The translations under genes were made by a program, and so were the position numbers. From Candidatus Chlorohelix allophototropha (GTDB lineage: Bacteria > Chloroflexota > Chloroflexia > Chloroheliales > Chloroheliaceae), in contig NZ_CP128400.1 in NCBI RefSeq assembly GCF_030389965.1, positions 1,736,001-1,800,000 of the forward strand: a stretch of DNA of 64,000 bases, read 5' to 3'. Under the pieces are notes generated by a model. It did no database searches. It had not been told where the DNA came from and saw nothing but the letters and a program-made list of their open reading frames with translations. Positions 1 through 8,969 of this stretch are shown piece after piece (the stretch's first letter is position 1; each line of letters starts with the position of its first letter).

Positions 1-1
1 C

Positions 2-1999
2 GGGGCTAATACCGGGTTAGGGGGGGTAATTCGCGATATTATGGCAGTATCGGCTAAACCTATCGCTAACACCGATGTTTTTTGCTTTGGTATGCCCGAT
101 ACCGATCCTGCCACCTTACCCACCGATGTCCTTCCCCCACAGCGGGTATTTGATGGAGTGGTAGGCGGCGTGCGCGATTACGGCAACAAGATGGGTATCC
201 CCACCGTCAACGGCGCAATCCTGTTTGATCTCGGCTATGTAGCTAATCCACTGGTATTTTGCGGCACGGTAGGCATCGCCCCACATGGCAGCCATCCTAG
301 CAACCTCCAACCGGGCGATCTGGTAGTGGTTGTGGGGGGACGCACCGGGCGCGATGGTATTCATGGAGCAACTTTCAGTTCCATTGAACTGGGTGGCGAG
401 CAAGTCGCTGCCGAAGCGGGTAGCGTGGTGCAAATCGGCAACCCCATCGTGGAAAAGAAAACTCTCGACCTGATTCTCAAAGCGCGTGACCTTAAGCTCT
501 ATAGCGCCATCACCGACTGCGGTGGCGGCGGTTTGAGCAGCGCGGTGGGCGAGATGGGCAAAGAGACTGGTGTGCGGGTAGAGCTTGAGAAAATACCGCT
601 AAAGTACGCCGGGCTGGAGCCATGGGAAATTTGGTTGAGCGAAGCGCAAGAACGCATGTTGCTGGCAATACACCCCGCTAACCTTGATAAATTCATGGAG
701 TTATGTAAACTTGAGGATGTGGAAGCCACTGTAGTAGGCGAATTTACGAACGACAAGACGTTAACCTTGAACTATGCCGGGAACACTGTCGGTAGCCTAA
801 AAATGGACTTCCTGCATGATGGCTTGCCTCGGCGCGAGCTTTCGGCACGTTGGCAAAGACGCGCCATCCGCCCACGCAATCTGCGCGCCCACTACGAACA
901 CCATCGCCCTTATCAAGGCTATGAAAATGTTTTGCTCAAAATCCTAGCCGACCCCAATATCGCCAGCAAAGAGCAGGTTATACGCCTGTACGATCACGAG
1001 GTACAGGGTGGCACAGTAGTTAAGCCCTTGGTGGGGCAAGCAAATGACGGACCAAGCGATGCCGCGGTGATTCGTCCTTTACCGGACTCAAAGCGGGGCG
1101 TTGTTATCTCAAACGGTATTAATCCGCGCTACAGTTTGATTGACCCTTACCACATGGCAGCTTGCGCCATTGATGAAGCAGTACGCAATGCTGTGGCGGT
1201 TGGCGCAGATATAAAGCATATGGCGTTGCTGGATAATTTCTGCTGGGGCAACCCAAACGTACCTGAGCGATTGGGCGAACTGACCCGCGCTGTTATGGCA
1301 TGCCGCGATTACGCGCTTGCTTTTAGTCTGCCTTTTATCAGCGGTAAGGACAGCCTTAACAACGAGTACAAAGACCCGGCGACAGGCAAGCGCATTGCTA
1401 TCCCCGGTACTTTGCTGGTTTCTGCCATCGCTATAATTGAGGATGTGGAGCGAGCAGTTACGATGGACTTAAAGCAGCCCGGAAACCTAATCTACATACT
1501 GGGACGAACACGCCCCGAACTCGGCGCAAGTTATTACAGCAAACTGCACGGCTTGATTGATGGCGAAGTGCCGAAAGTTGAAGCCGGGTCAGCCCTGCGC
1601 AACTTCCGCGCCCTGTCCAAAGCCATCCATGAAGGCTTGGTGAGTAGCTGTCACGACCTCTCCGAAGGTGGGTTGGCAGTTGCGGCGGCAGAAATGGCGA
1701 TTGCGGGCGGTTACGGCATGCGCCTCGACCTGCTACATTTGCCCTATTCCGGGCTAAGGCGCGACCGCACCAATGCCGCAATCTTATTCAGCGAAACGCC
1801 AAGCCGTTTCCTGATAGAAGTTGAGCCTGACAAGAAAGAAGCTTTTGAAGCAGCGATGCACGGGACGATTTTCGCCCGTATTGGGGTTGTACTAGAGGAC
1901 GATGAGTTCTCCATTACAGGGCTTTCCAGCGCTACTATGCTACGCTTGCATATTGGCGCATTAAAAGCAGCCTGGAAAGAACCACTCTTTGCCCGATAA
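2..1999 (+). CDS. purL: Phosphoribosylformylglycinamidine synthase, synthetase subunit (5' truncated by window edge)
   Basis: The frame is open from base 2, reading GANTGLGGVIRDI before the first Met at 41, so the gene starts outside the window and the Met at 41 is internal. PurL makes FGAM from FGAR, ATP and glutamine-derived ammonia in purine synthesis. The visible part holds the rest of a first AIRS module, including GRTGRDGIHGA about 115 residues in, and a second module with NDGPSDAAVIRP, a Pro-rich YSLIDPY turn and the late CHDLSEGGLAVA motif. About 666 residues are visible. The end overlaps the following acetyltransferase gene by 11 bp, which suggests coupled translation. Family assignment is firm; the N-terminal part cannot be judged. 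Confidence 0.95.
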   Translation, partial: GANTGLGGVIRDIMAVSAKPIANTDVFCFGMPDTDPATLPTDVLPPQRVFDGVVGGVRDYGNKMGIPTVNGAILFDLGYVANPLVFCGTVGIAPHGSHPSNLQPGDLVVVVGGRTGRDGIHGATFSSIELGGEQVAAEAGSVVQIGNPIVEKKTLDLILKARDLKLYSAITDCGGGGLSSAVGEMGKETGVRVELEKIPLKYAGLEPWEIWLSEAQERMLLAIHPANLDKFMELCKLEDVEATVVGEFTNDKTLTLNYAGNTVGSLKMDFLHDGLPRRELSARWQRRAIRPRNLRAHYEHHRPYQGYENVLLKILADPNIASKEQVIRLYDHEVQGGTVVKPLVGQANDGPSDAAVIRPLPDSKRGVVISNGINPRYSLIDPYHMAACAIDEAVRNAVAVGADIKHMALLDNFCWGNPNVPERLGELTRAVMACRDYALAFSLPFISGKDSLNNEYKDPATGKRIAIPGTLLVSAIAIIEDVERAVTMDLKQPGNLIYILGRTRPELGASYYSKLHGLIDGEVPKVEAGSALRNFRALSKAIHEGLVSSCHDLSEGGLAVAAAEMAIAGGYGMRLDLLHLPYSGLRRDRTNAAILFSETPSRFLIEVEPDKKEAFEAAMHGTIFARIGVVLEDDEFSITGLSSATMLRLHIGALKAAWKEPLFAR

Positions 2000-2492
2000 G
2001 AATCTTCAAATTACGCTTGCCACTCTACCCGATGCCGCCGCAATCCGCGATACGCTGGAACAGGCACGCGCTTGGATGGCAAGCCTCGGAGAAAATCACT
2101 GGCCCGTGCCATTTCAGCCAGAGTGGATTGAGTCGAAGGTAAGCGCGGGTGAATTTTGGGTGGTGCGGCTGGATGGGCAAATTGCGGGTGAGTTTAGGCT
2201 CATCCATTATGACCCTGACTTCTGGGGCGAAGATGACGGCGATTGCCTGTACTTCCACACTTTCTCGATCAGGCGCGAATTTGCCGGACTAAAATTAGGT
2301 AGCCAAGTGCTGGATTGGCTTAAGGGCTACGCCGTTTCGCTAGGCAAGCGTTATATTCGGCTAGACACTCCCGCCGAAAACCCTATATTAAACGTCTACT
2401 ATAAAAAGGCGGGTTTTAGCGGTGTGACGCAAATGTCTTTGCGCGGAATAGAATGGACGCTATACCAGTTTGAGCTTGGCGCCAAAGCCTAA
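1989..2492 (+). CDS. GNAT-family N-acetyltransferase
   Basis: This 167-residue protein has the GNAT layout: an N-terminal helix pair, a central strand (GEFWVVRLDGQIAGEFRL), the acetyl-CoA loop region FAGLKLGSQVLDWL around residues 95-108, and a C-terminal NVYYKKAGF motif typical of the fold. The start is TTG, because no ATG lies near and the frame opens inside purL; GGAAAGA about 10 bases upstream can serve as ribosome site. It overlaps purL by 11 bp and is probably translated with it. The substrate cannot be told from sequence. It ends 5 bp before the stop of the convergent transaldolase gene. Confidence 0.85.
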   Translation: MPDKNLQITLATLPDAAAIRDTLEQARAWMASLGENHWPVPFQPEWIESKVSAGEFWVVRLDGQIAGEFRLIHYDPDFWGEDDGDCLYFHTFSIRREFAGLKLGSQVLDWLKGYAVSLGKRYIRLDTPAENPILNVYYKKAGFSGVTQMSLRGIEWTLYQFELGAKA

Positions 2493-2497
2493 CCCGA

Positions 2498-3355
2498 TTA
2501 TTTACCCAACTTCTTCTTCAGTGCCTCAAGCCGCGCCGTAATTTCTTCTTCTTCAATCAGTTTTTCCAACTCGCGTTGCGCCATATAAGCCTTTAAATCC
2601 TGCTGGCTATTTGCGGCAAACAGTTCTTCTATCTGAATTTTGCCGATAATATAATCTAGCATTTCAAACGGCACCCGCACATTTTCGCTCAACGATGGGG
2701 AAGTGGGGGGTACGCTTTTCATACCGCTGGCAGACTTGCTAAAATCGTCCACCGCTTGCACACTCCACTCGTGTTCCGCCAACTCCTTTATCAGACTCAA
2801 GGGGATAGTCAGATGATGTGCGCCTGCCAATAGCGTATCCAAAGCTTGCGCCGGGGTTTTAACGCTGGCAGCCAGAATCTCGGTGGGTAATGATTTTTCT
2901 AGATAAAGCAGCGACAGATTTTCGACTAATTCTAGCGGGTTGCCGCCGAGCCTTTCGGTACGGCTAACATAAGGTATCACATAACGCGCCCCTGCCAAAG
3001 CCGCCAACCAACCCTGTTGCGCACTGAAAAGCGTAGTAACCGCGCATGTAACCTGCGAACTCATTTGGGATACTACCTTCAACCCGTTGAGGTTGCAGGG
3101 GATTTTCAGGATGATTTTGCCCGGCGCAACCGCATGCGCTTGCCATGCTTCCTTAATCATCTCTTCGGGAGTAGAAGCAATAAGCTGATAAAATACCGGT
3201 CCGGGAAAAACAACCGTCATCTTTTTGAGATGCTCAAAGGGAGTAGAGGTCTCTTTTGCCAACAAAGTAGGGTTAGTGGTGATTCCCGCTATGAACCCAT
3301 AGCTTGCCGCTTCTTGGGCATCACTCAAGCTGGCTGAGTCAAGATAAAGAGCCAC
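2498..3355 (-). CDS. Transaldolase / fructose-6-phosphate aldolase-like protein
   Basis: This is a TalC/FSA-type class I aldolase by sequence. GITTNPTLLAKE (residues 24-35) is the family signature, and IILKIPCN carries the likely Schiff-base lysine K84. It would transfer or cleave C3 ketol units in sugar-phosphate metabolism in the cytoplasm. FSA-type enzymes are usually near 215-220 residues; this one has 285, with a charged, Glu/Lys-rich C-terminal tail (about residues 215-285) likely helical and of unknown role. The start is GTG, supported by AGGAGG 6 bases upstream; that site lies at the very end of coaE, so the two genes are probably translated together. Transaldolase versus aldolase activity is not decided. 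Confidence 0.85.
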   Translation of the reverse strand: MALYLDSASLSDAQEAASYGFIAGITTNPTLLAKETSTPFEHLKKMTVVFPGPVFYQLIASTPEEMIKEAWQAHAVAPGKIILKIPCNLNGLKVVSQMSSQVTCAVTTLFSAQQGWLAALAGARYVIPYVSRTERLGGNPLELVENLSLLYLEKSLPTEILAASVKTPAQALDTLLAGAHHLTIPLSLIKELAEHEWSVQAVDDFSKSASGMKSVPPTSPSLSENVRVPFEMLDYIIGKIQIEELFAANSQQDLKAYMAQRELEKLIEEEEITARLEALKKKLGK

Positions 3356-3357
3356 AG

Positions 3358-4005
3358 TTAGCCTCCTCGAAAAGTAAGGGGTATTTTGCGCCAGGCTTCC
3401 GCAACCTGCCGTTCGGTTTCTTCCAGAGTACCGCTATTATCAATTACTATCGCCGCGCGGGCAATCTTTTCCGATTGGGGCGGTTGGGCGTTTATCCGCA
3501 AGCGCGCTTCTTCTTCAGAAAAGTTATTGCGGCGCATCAAGCGTTCAAGCTGAATTTCAGGGGCGCAAGTTACCGCCCAAAGGGTATCGCAACCGTCTGC
3601 CAAACCGCTTTCCAGCAATTTTATAGCGTCTATTACAATAATATGGGAAGTAGCTTCGGCAATCTGTCGCAGAATTTCTATCCTAACCAATGGATGGGTA
3701 ATCTGTTCCAACTCGCGCAACGCTTGAGGATTTGCAAAAACAATTGCGCCGAGCTTACGGCGGTCTATAGGGGCGGGATTGGGCGAGTCTTCCTGAAGTA
3801 TCGCTTTGCCAAAATGTGCCACGATAGGCGCATAGGCGCTACCACCCGGAACCATAATGCGATGAACGGCGGTATCGGCATCTACATTATGAGTGCCGCA
3901 CCGCCGTAACATTTCCAGCACCGCACTTTTACCACATGCGATGTTTCCGGTAATCCCGATTAAATAAAGGTCAGTTCTGCCCTGCTTGAGGTCAGAAACC
4001 ATCAT
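3358..4005 (-). CDS. coaE: Dephospho-CoA kinase
   Basis: CoaE phosphorylates dephospho-CoA at the 3' hydroxyl, the last step of coenzyme A synthesis. The P-loop is GNIACGKS at residues 20-27, followed by NVDADTAVHRIM (the DAD substrate motif), ITHPLVR and the lid region RLMRRNNFSEEEARLRI. At 215 residues the length is normal with a short N-terminal extension; a start at the second Met is equally possible. It overlaps the upstream LysR gene by 4 bp (ATGA type) and its 3' end contains the ribosome site of the transaldolase gene, so LysR-coaE-transaldolase form one operon. Confidence 0.93.
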   Translation of the reverse strand: MMVSDLKQGRTDLYLIGITGNIACGKSAVLEMLRRCGTHNVDADTAVHRIMVPGGSAYAPIVAHFGKAILQEDSPNPAPIDRRKLGAIVFANPQALRELEQITHPLVRIEILRQIAEATSHIIVIDAIKLLESGLADGCDTLWAVTCAPEIQLERLMRRNNFSEEEARLRINAQPPQSEKIARAAIVIDNSGTLEETERQVAEAWRKIPLTFRGG

Positions 4006-4958
4006 GCTTCAGCCTCAGCCGGAATAGAGTAACCCGCGTAAGCCTTGATGACTTCAAGGAAAGCGCGGGCGGGTCGAGTCAATTCCTTGTCCTTATGATG
4101 GGCATAAACAAAAGTACGTCCTACCTTTGCGCCATCAATATCCATCACATGCAGCCTGCTCGACTCAAGTTCGCGCCTGACCGAAAGGGCGGGAACAATT
4201 GCCACGCCCAAACCGATTTCCACACTGCGCTTAATCGCTTCGAGGTTTGCCATTACTAAATAATTTTCCGCTTGGGTATGGGCAACTTCCAGCATTTGAG
4301 AGGCAAAGGCTTGCAATGCCGAACCACGTTCACGCACTAACATGGTGCGATTCCCAATTTCGCTGAGGTTAACGCTAGAGCGCCCTTCCGCCGCCCACAC
4401 ATCAGAAGGGCTGCAAATCATAATTAACTTATCTTCTAGGAAAGGATGGATTTCCAGCAAAGGATGAGGCTCCATCGGAGTTCCCACCAAAGCTAGATCA
4501 ACTTCATTTTTCAGCAATTTCTGGGCTAGGGCTTCGGTATTGCCAAGCGCAATTTCAAACTTAACTGCCCCGTTGCTAGGCGAGTTATAACTCATTTTGA
4601 AACGGCGCAATAATTCTGGCAGTACATAAGTTGCCAGCGTTACGCCAACGCCTAAATCGAGGCTACCAGCCGAAATTCCGGCGGCTTCCCTTACCGCTTG
4701 CTCGGTTTCCTGCGCCTGCGATAATAGGTTGACCGCTTTGGAATAAAGCACCTTCCCCGCCTCAGTCAAATAAACCTCTTTGGCGAGACGCTCAAAGAGG
4801 CGCACCCCAATCTGGCGTTCGAGAGCTTGCACCTGCTGGCTAACGGTTGGCTGCGTTAGATATAATGCTTCTGCCGCTCTGGTAAAGCTGCGCTGTCGGG
4901 CTACTTCACAAAAGATTTGTAGCTTTTGAAGGTCTAGACTTAGCATACTATTATCCAT
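4002..4958 (-). CDS. LysR-type transcriptional regulator (CbbR/CysB-like)
   Basis: The N-terminus LQIFCEVARQRSFTRAAEALYLTQPTVSQQVQALE (about residues 12-46) is a classical LysR winged helix-turn-helix, followed by a long linker helix and a periplasmic-binding-protein-like effector domain (LDLGVGVTLATYVLPELL onward). At 318 residues it has normal length. The effector is unknown; the domain looks closest to the CbbR/CysB type, which is an impression only. It is first in a leftward operon with coaE and the transaldolase gene. An inverted repeat overlaps its start codon, consistent with autoregulation. Confidence 0.92.
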   Translation of the reverse strand: MDNSMLSLDLQKLQIFCEVARQRSFTRAAEALYLTQPTVSQQVQALERQIGVRLFERLAKEVYLTEAGKVLYSKAVNLLSQAQETEQAVREAAGISAGSLDLGVGVTLATYVLPELLRRFKMSYNSPSNGAVKFEIALGNTEALAQKLLKNEVDLALVGTPMEPHPLLEIHPFLEDKLIMICSPSDVWAAEGRSSVNLSEIGNRTMLVRERGSALQAFASQMLEVAHTQAENYLVMANLEAIKRSVEIGLGVAIVPALSVRRELESSRLHVMDIDGAKVGRTFVYAHHKDKELTRPARAFLEVIKAYAGYSIPAEAEA

Positions 4959-5002
4959 TTCTATGGATATAACAATTTCTATCTATTCCAGCGATTATAA
5001 CA
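4952..5002 (-). promoter_or_regulatory. Promoter and inverted repeat at the LysR gene start
   Basis: On the minus strand TGTTATAAT at 5002-4994 is an extended -10 element 36 bases before the LysR start codon. Between it and the gene lies a 7-4-7 inverted repeat (TATCCAT, spacer, ATGGATA, 4952-4969) that overlaps the start codon. A regulator bound here would block its own expression; the role as an operator is inferred. Confidence 0.5.
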
Positions 5003-5103
5003 CGATGCTAGAAGTTAATCCATCTCTTTTCTAGCATACCGGAAAAGCGGCAAAGATAAATTAATCGGAGATGTGCCATATTAAATTTGCTAGTTTAACT
5101 GAC

Positions 5104-5132
5104 TCGACAAAATTAATTGGCTATGCTATAAT
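5104..5132 (+). promoter_or_regulatory. Promoter of the rpmG-secE-nusG operon
   Basis: TCGACA (5104-5109), a 17-base spacer and TATAAT (5127-5132), with TG one base before the -10, form a strong sigma-70-type promoter 75 bases upstream of rpmG. No other promoter is needed for the ribosomal genes that follow as far as rplA. Confidence 0.75.
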
Positions 5133-5206
5133 CATTCGGCTAAGGTTAGGGGAGCAAATTAGCCCCCGAATTTTTTTGACTAAATTTGTGATAACAGGAA
5201 ATCAAG

Positions 5207-5371
5207 ATGGCAAAAAAAGCGGATCGGATTATAATTCATCTCGCATGCACCAGTTGCAAAGAGCGCAATTATACCACCACCAAAAATAAGCGTAACGACC
5301 CTAACCGGCTCGAGCTTAGCAAGTTTTGCAAGCGCGAGCGCAAAGTGGTACTTCATCGCGAAACTAAATAA
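5207..5371 (+). CDS. rpmG: 50S ribosomal protein L33
   Basis: A 54-residue protein starting [17 protein letters not shown] and ending KVVLHRETK. It has the L33 zinc-ribbon pattern with CTSC near residue 14 and a later single Cys (KFCKRERK); the second pair is incomplete, so the site may be partly degenerate. L33 is part of the large ribosomal subunit near the E site. ACAGGAAATCAAG before the ATG contains a GGA-type ribosome site. The place directly before secE and nusG is the usual bacterial order and confirms the call. Confidence 0.95.
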   Translation: MAKKADRIIIHLACTSCKERNYTTTKNKRNDPNRLELSKFCKRERKVVLHRETK

Positions 5372-5392
5372 AGGCGAGGAGAACAACGCTTT

Positions 5393-5623
5393 ATGGCAGA
5401 CAAAAGCTTGCTAGATGACCCATCAATAGAACCACCTTTAGTTCGTTTTGCTAAAGATTCTAAAGAGGAGATGGATAAGGTAGAGTGGCCCAGCCGCAAG
5501 GAAACACGCAACATGACCATAGTGGTTATCGCGCTATCCGGCGTAATGGCAGTTGTACTCGGAGCGCTCGACCTGATTCTTACGGGATTGTACGGTTTGC
5601 TTAGAGGCTTGTTCAACGTCTAA
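5393..5623 (+). CDS. secE: Preprotein translocase subunit SecE
   Basis: A 76-residue protein with the SecE motif KVEWPSRKET (residues 29-38) followed by a single membrane span (about 42-72). This is the short one-span form of SecE, which clamps the SecYEG channel in the cytoplasmic membrane. AGGCGAGGAG precedes the ATG. It lies 21 bases after rpmG and 24 before nusG, the standard order. Confidence 0.94.
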   Translation: MADKSLLDDPSIEPPLVRFAKDSKEEMDKVEWPSRKETRNMTIVVIALSGVMAVVLGALDLILTGLYGLLRGLFNV

Positions 5624-5647
5624 CTTCTTAAATTGAGGTTCACTGAA

Positions 5648-6331
5648 ATGGAAGAGACTCCGCAGGAAGAGCCGGAGATGCAAGAAGAAATACTAGAATC
5701 AGCTGAGGAAGCCACGGTAGAAGAAACGGCAGCGCAAAAAGCGCTTGCACCTGTTACAGCCGAACGCCCTTCGCTATCACCTAGCACCGGACACCAAGAA
5801 AACATGGGGCGGCGTTGGTATGTGATACATACTTATTCAGGCTATGAAAACAAGGTGAAGCGCGCGCTAGAACGCCGTATTGATTCAATGGATATGCGCG
5901 ACAAAATCTTCAGGGTTATCGTGCCTACCATTGAGGAAGCCGAAATTAAAAACGGTTCTAGGCATACCGTTCAGCGCAAGGTTTATCCCGGCTATGTGTT
6001 GGTCGAAATGGTTATGACCGATGAGTCGTGGTATGTAGTGCGTAACACTCAGGGTGTAACTAGCTTCGTGGGTAGCGGCAACAAGCCAACGCCCCTCGGC
6101 GAAGATGAGATGCAGTTGATTACGAAGCAGATGGAAGCACAGGCTCCTAAAATCAAGACCAGCTTCCAAGTTGGCGAAGCAGTCAAGATTATTGACGGAC
6201 CTTTCACCGACTTCACCGGTATGATTGACTCGATTGATAATTCCAAAAGCAAGGTAACCGTGATGGTTAGCATCTTCGGGCGAGAAACCCCGTTGACCCT
6301 CGATTTCTTGCAAATTGAGAAAATTGTGTAG
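5648..6331 (+). CDS. nusG: Transcription termination/antitermination factor NusG
   Basis: NusG binds RNA polymerase and couples it to Rho or the ribosome. The NGN domain starts at RRWYVIHTYSGYENKVKRAL and the C-terminal KOW motif is GEAVKIIDGPFTDFTGMIDSID. A strongly acidic extension of about 50 residues precedes the NGN domain. I chose the ATG at 5648, because GAGG lies about 10 bases upstream; a TTG at 5633 in frame would place the ribosome site inside the gene. The length is 227 residues. Confidence 0.93.
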   Translation: MEETPQEEPEMQEEILESAEEATVEETAAQKALAPVTAERPSLSPSTGHQENMGRRWYVIHTYSGYENKVKRALERRIDSMDMRDKIFRVIVPTIEEAEIKNGSRHTVQRKVYPGYVLVEMVMTDESWYVVRNTQGVTSFVGSGNKPTPLGEDEMQLITKQMEAQAPKIKTSFQVGEAVKIIDGPFTDFTGMIDSIDNSKSKVTVMVSIFGRETPLTLDFLQIEKIV

Positions 6332-6350
6332 TTCTGGGGAGATATAAAAA

Positions 6351-6776
6351 GTGGCTAAAAAGGTTAAAGCAATTGTAAAGTTGCAACTGCCTGCCGGTAA
6401 GGCAACTCCTGCGCCTCCGGTTGGTCCTGCGCTCGGTCAGCACGGTATCAACCTGATGGGCTTCGTTAAAGAATACAACGAACGCACCGCACAGCAGGTT
6501 GGGCAGATCATTCCGGTCGAAATTACTGTTTTTGAAGACCGCTCATTTACTTTCATCACCAAAACTCCGCCTGTCGCCGACTTGCTTCGGAAGGCTGCCG
6601 GGGTGGATAAAGGTAGCGGCAAGCCTAACACCGAAAAAGTGGGTAAAATTACTCGCTCTAAGGTTGCGGAAATAGCCAATATCAAGATGAAAGATACCAA
6701 CGGCACTACTATTGAAGCTGTTGTAAAACAAGTTGAAGGCACTGCCCGCAGCATGGGCATTACCGTAGTAGACTAA
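6351..6776 (+). CDS. rplK: 50S ribosomal protein L11
   Basis: A 141-residue L11 with the proline-rich N-terminal part [21 protein letters not shown] and the C-terminal rRNA-binding domain ending [11 protein letters not shown]11 forms the GTPase-associated centre with 23S rRNA and L10. The start is GTG at 6351 with GGGGAG about 10 bases upstream. It sits between nusG and rplA as usual. Confidence 0.97.
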   Translation: MAKKVKAIVKLQLPAGKATPAPPVGPALGQHGINLMGFVKEYNERTAQQVGQIIPVEITVFEDRSFTFITKTPPVADLLRKAAGVDKGSGKPNTEKVGKITRSKVAEIANIKMKDTNGTTIEAVVKQVEGTARSMGITVVD

Positions 6777-6831
6777 TCTTTAAAGGTGGGAGGGCACATC
6801 TGCCCGTTTGTACCACAGGAGGTATATCAAA

Positions 6832-7551
6832 ATGGATCATGGCAAGAAATACACCGAAGTTGCCAAACAGGTCGATAGCAAAAAAACTTACAAGCTGGAT
6901 GAGGCAATTGCAATCCTTAAGAAAACCAGTTATGTAAAGTTTGACCCGACCATAGAACTGCATTTCCGGTTAGGCATCGACCCACGCCACGCCGATCAGC
7001 AGGTGCGTAGCACCGCCGTTCTGCCACATGGCACCGGCAAGCAAGTCCGCATCTTGGTGTTTACTCAAGGCGAAGGCGAAATCCTTGCCCGGCAAGCAGG
7101 CGCAGACTTCGTGGGTAGTGATGATTTAGTCAAGCAAATCGAAGGTGGTTGGACTGAGTTCGATGTAGCGGTTGCTACCCCGGAACAGATGGGTAAAGTC
7201 GGTAAACTCGGTAAAATACTGGGTCGCCGTGGCTTAATGCCCAACCCAAAGAGTGGTACCATTTGCCAGCCGAGCGATCTGCCGCGTGTTATTCAGGAAA
7301 CCCGACGTGGTAAAGTAGAGTTCCGCAACGAGCCAAAAGCCGGTTTGGTACACGTAGGAGTCGGCAAGCTCAGCTTCAGTGAGCAGCAAATCCGCGAAAA
7401 CGTGATGAACCTAATCGAAGGCATCGTGCGCAACAAACCTACCGGCGCTAAAGGTGTTTACATTAGAAGCATTACCATCACCAGCACTATGGGACCTGGC
7501 ATTCACTTAGAAGTGAACCCAATCCTAACAGAGGTTGGCAGCACTAACTAA
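6832..7551 (+). CDS. rplA: 50S ribosomal protein L1
   Basis: L1 forms the L1 stalk of the ribosome and in many bacteria represses its own operon. Characteristic parts are [16 protein letters not shown] and [14 protein letters not shown]. The open frame extends to 6808, but the ATG at 6832 has AGGAGGT 8 bases upstream and gives the usual length of 239 residues, so that start is chosen. It ends 345 bases before rplJ, with a structured leader in between. Confidence 0.97.
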   Translation: MDHGKKYTEVAKQVDSKKTYKLDEAIAILKKTSYVKFDPTIELHFRLGIDPRHADQQVRSTAVLPHGTGKQVRILVFTQGEGEILARQAGADFVGSDDLVKQIEGGWTEFDVAVATPEQMGKVGKLGKILGRRGLMPNPKSGTICQPSDLPRVIQETRRGKVEFRNEPKAGLVHVGVGKLSFSEQQIRENVMNLIEGIVRNKPTGAKGVYIRSITITSTMGPGIHLEVNPILTEVGSTN

Positions 7552-7629
7552 TCGAGATTACCTTTAAGTATTCTCTGATTGTAGAATTTTCTGAGCGTAT
7601 GTACGCTCAACCCAAATATATAGTCCTGC

Positions 7630-7830
7630 CAGAGACAGCCGGCGCACCAGCTTAAAAGCGGCTTTTGCCGCAGCCAGCCGAGGTAAGACGTAAAAGGGAA
7701 AAGAACTAATCGCATATTTTAACCGTCCATACGCCCCTTTGTTGGCGTGCGGTTTACTATGTATGATTGAACCCTTTTGCGAACTGCCCCGGTTTCGCCG
7801 GTAAGGTAGAACGCAAAAGGGTTTTTTATT
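7630..7830 (+). promoter_or_regulatory. rplJ leader RNA with predicted attenuator (L10 leader type)
   Basis: The 345 bases between rplA and rplJ contain a structured region. At 7634-7680 stem sequences around AGCCGGC and GGCTTTTGCCG resemble the L10-binding leader known upstream of rplJ in other bacteria. CGTAAAAGGG at 7689-7698 can pair with CCCTTTTGCG at 7772-7781, which is the 5' arm of a terminator-like hairpin ending at 7823. The two pairings exclude each other, as expected for an antiterminator and a terminator. Binding of L10 (or L10-L12) as the switch is inferred from known L10 leaders. Confidence 0.65.
7770..7829 (+). terminator. Intrinsic terminator/attenuator in the rplJ leader
   Basis: A 12-bp perfect stem (AACCCTTTTGCG at 7770-7781, complement at 7812-7823) with an inner CCGG-tttcg-CCGG hairpin is followed by a run of T (7822-7827). 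It stands between rplA and rplJ, so it can either end the upstream transcript or attenuate rplJL. Confidence 0.75.
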
Positions 7831-7896
7831 GTCGATTATTGGGCTAAAGCCCACACAATATAGTCCGAAATCTGTAAGGAAGGAGGTGAATAGCGA

Positions 7897-8454
7897 GTGC
7901 CTACACCGAAAAAAGCCGCATTGACAAATGATCTCTCTACGTTATTCGAGAAAAGTACCATTGCGATTTTGACCGAATATCGTGGTATGCGCGTGTCAGA
8001 AATTACTAACCTGCGCCGCAAACTGTTGCCCACCGGCACAGAATATCATGTTTCGAAAAACACTCTAGCGCGTCGTGCCGTCAAAGGATTGGGCTGGGAT
8101 GGCTTGGATAGCGTCCTGACCGGACCGAGCGCGATTGCTTTTGTTGGAACTGATCTGGTAAAAGGCGTTAAGGAGTTACTCAATTTCCAGAAAGACTCCA
8201 AAGTCTTTAAGATAAAACTCGGAATTCTGGGTGGCAAGGTAATAGATGCTGCAAAGCTGGAAGACCTTACCAAACTACCTACCAAGGAAGTATTAATCGC
8301 CCAATTGATGGGCAGCCTGAATGCACCCGCCAGCAATTTGGTAAGCGTGCTGTCGCAGCCGCCCCAACAACTGGTTAACGCTATGTCAGGTGTCCCGCGC
8401 AACCTGGTTAACGTGCTGAATCAGCGCAAGTTGCAACTTGAAGAACAAAACTAA
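7897..8454 (+). CDS. rplJ: 50S ribosomal protein L10
   Basis: A 185-residue L10 that anchors L7/L12 dimers on the ribosome stalk. The N-terminal globular part includes AILTEYRGMRVSEITNLRRKL and YHVSKNTLARRA, and the C-terminal helix for L12 binding is at about residues 140-185. The start is GTG at 7897 with a very strong AAGGAGGTG site 9 bases upstream. It is probably controlled by the leader upstream and is co-transcribed with rplL. Confidence 0.97.
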   Translation: MPTPKKAALTNDLSTLFEKSTIAILTEYRGMRVSEITNLRRKLLPTGTEYHVSKNTLARRAVKGLGWDGLDSVLTGPSAIAFVGTDLVKGVKELLNFQKDSKVFKIKLGILGGKVIDAAKLEDLTKLPTKEVLIAQLMGSLNAPASNLVSVLSQPPQQLVNAMSGVPRNLVNVLNQRKLQLEEQN

Positions 8455-8514
8455 TTTGATAGGATAGCCGGGAATGTCCGGCAAAGTAAATTACAAAAGG
8501 AGTATGTTAGCACA

Positions 8515-8907
8515 ATGGCTACCGTAAATGAAATTGTAGAGCTTATTGCTCAATTGAACATTCTTGAAGTAAGCGAACTCGTTAAGCAGTTGGAAGACAA
8601 ATTCGGCGTAACCGCTGCTGCTCCTGTGCAGTTTGCTGCTGCTCCGGCTGCTGCTGCTGCCGCCCCGGTGGAAGCTGCCCCGGTCGAAGTCAAGACCGAG
8701 TTTGACCTCGTCCTCACCGACATTGGCGCTGAGAAGATCAAGGTTATTAAGGTAGTGCGCGACCTTCGCTCAGACCTCGGCTTGAAAGAAGCCAAAGAAC
8801 TGGTTGAAGCCGCTCCTAAGGCAGTTCTCGAAGCCGTAACCAAGGAAGCCGCCGAAGCCGGTAAAGCTAAGTTGGTTGAAGTTGGCGCTAAGGCAGACGT
8901 GAAGTAA
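8515..8907 (+). CDS. rplL: 50S ribosomal protein L7/L12
   Basis: A 130-residue protein with the L12 dimerisation domain ([24 protein letters not shown]), an Ala/Pro-rich hinge (residues about 38-60) and the C-terminal factor-binding domain with [32 protein letters not shown] precedes the ATG. A strong terminator follows directly, and rpoB, its common neighbour, is absent here. Confidence 0.97.
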   Translation: MATVNEIVELIAQLNILEVSELVKQLEDKFGVTAAAPVQFAAAPAAAAAAPVEAAPVEVKTEFDLVLTDIGAEKIKVIKVVRDLRSDLGLKEAKELVEAAPKAVLEAVTKEAAEAGKAKLVEVGAKADVK

Positions 8908-8926
8908 TTTCACCTCTTCTGGAATC

Positions 8927-8969
8927 AAACCCCCTTCCTGAAAAACAGGTAAGGGGGTTTTGCTTTTTC
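8927..8969 (+). terminator. Intrinsic terminator after rplL
   Basis: AAACCCCCTTCCTG (8927-8940) pairs with CAGGTAAGGGGGTTT (8946-8960), with one bulged base, and is followed by TTTTGCTTTTT. It ends the rplJ-rplL transcript and may also shield against the convergent gene. Confidence 0.85.

Noticed and set aside
3304-3909. 201-residue ORF on the plus strand over coaE
   Set aside because: It is the antisense shadow of coaE, which has clear motifs; the predicted protein has no recognisable feature and no ribosome site.
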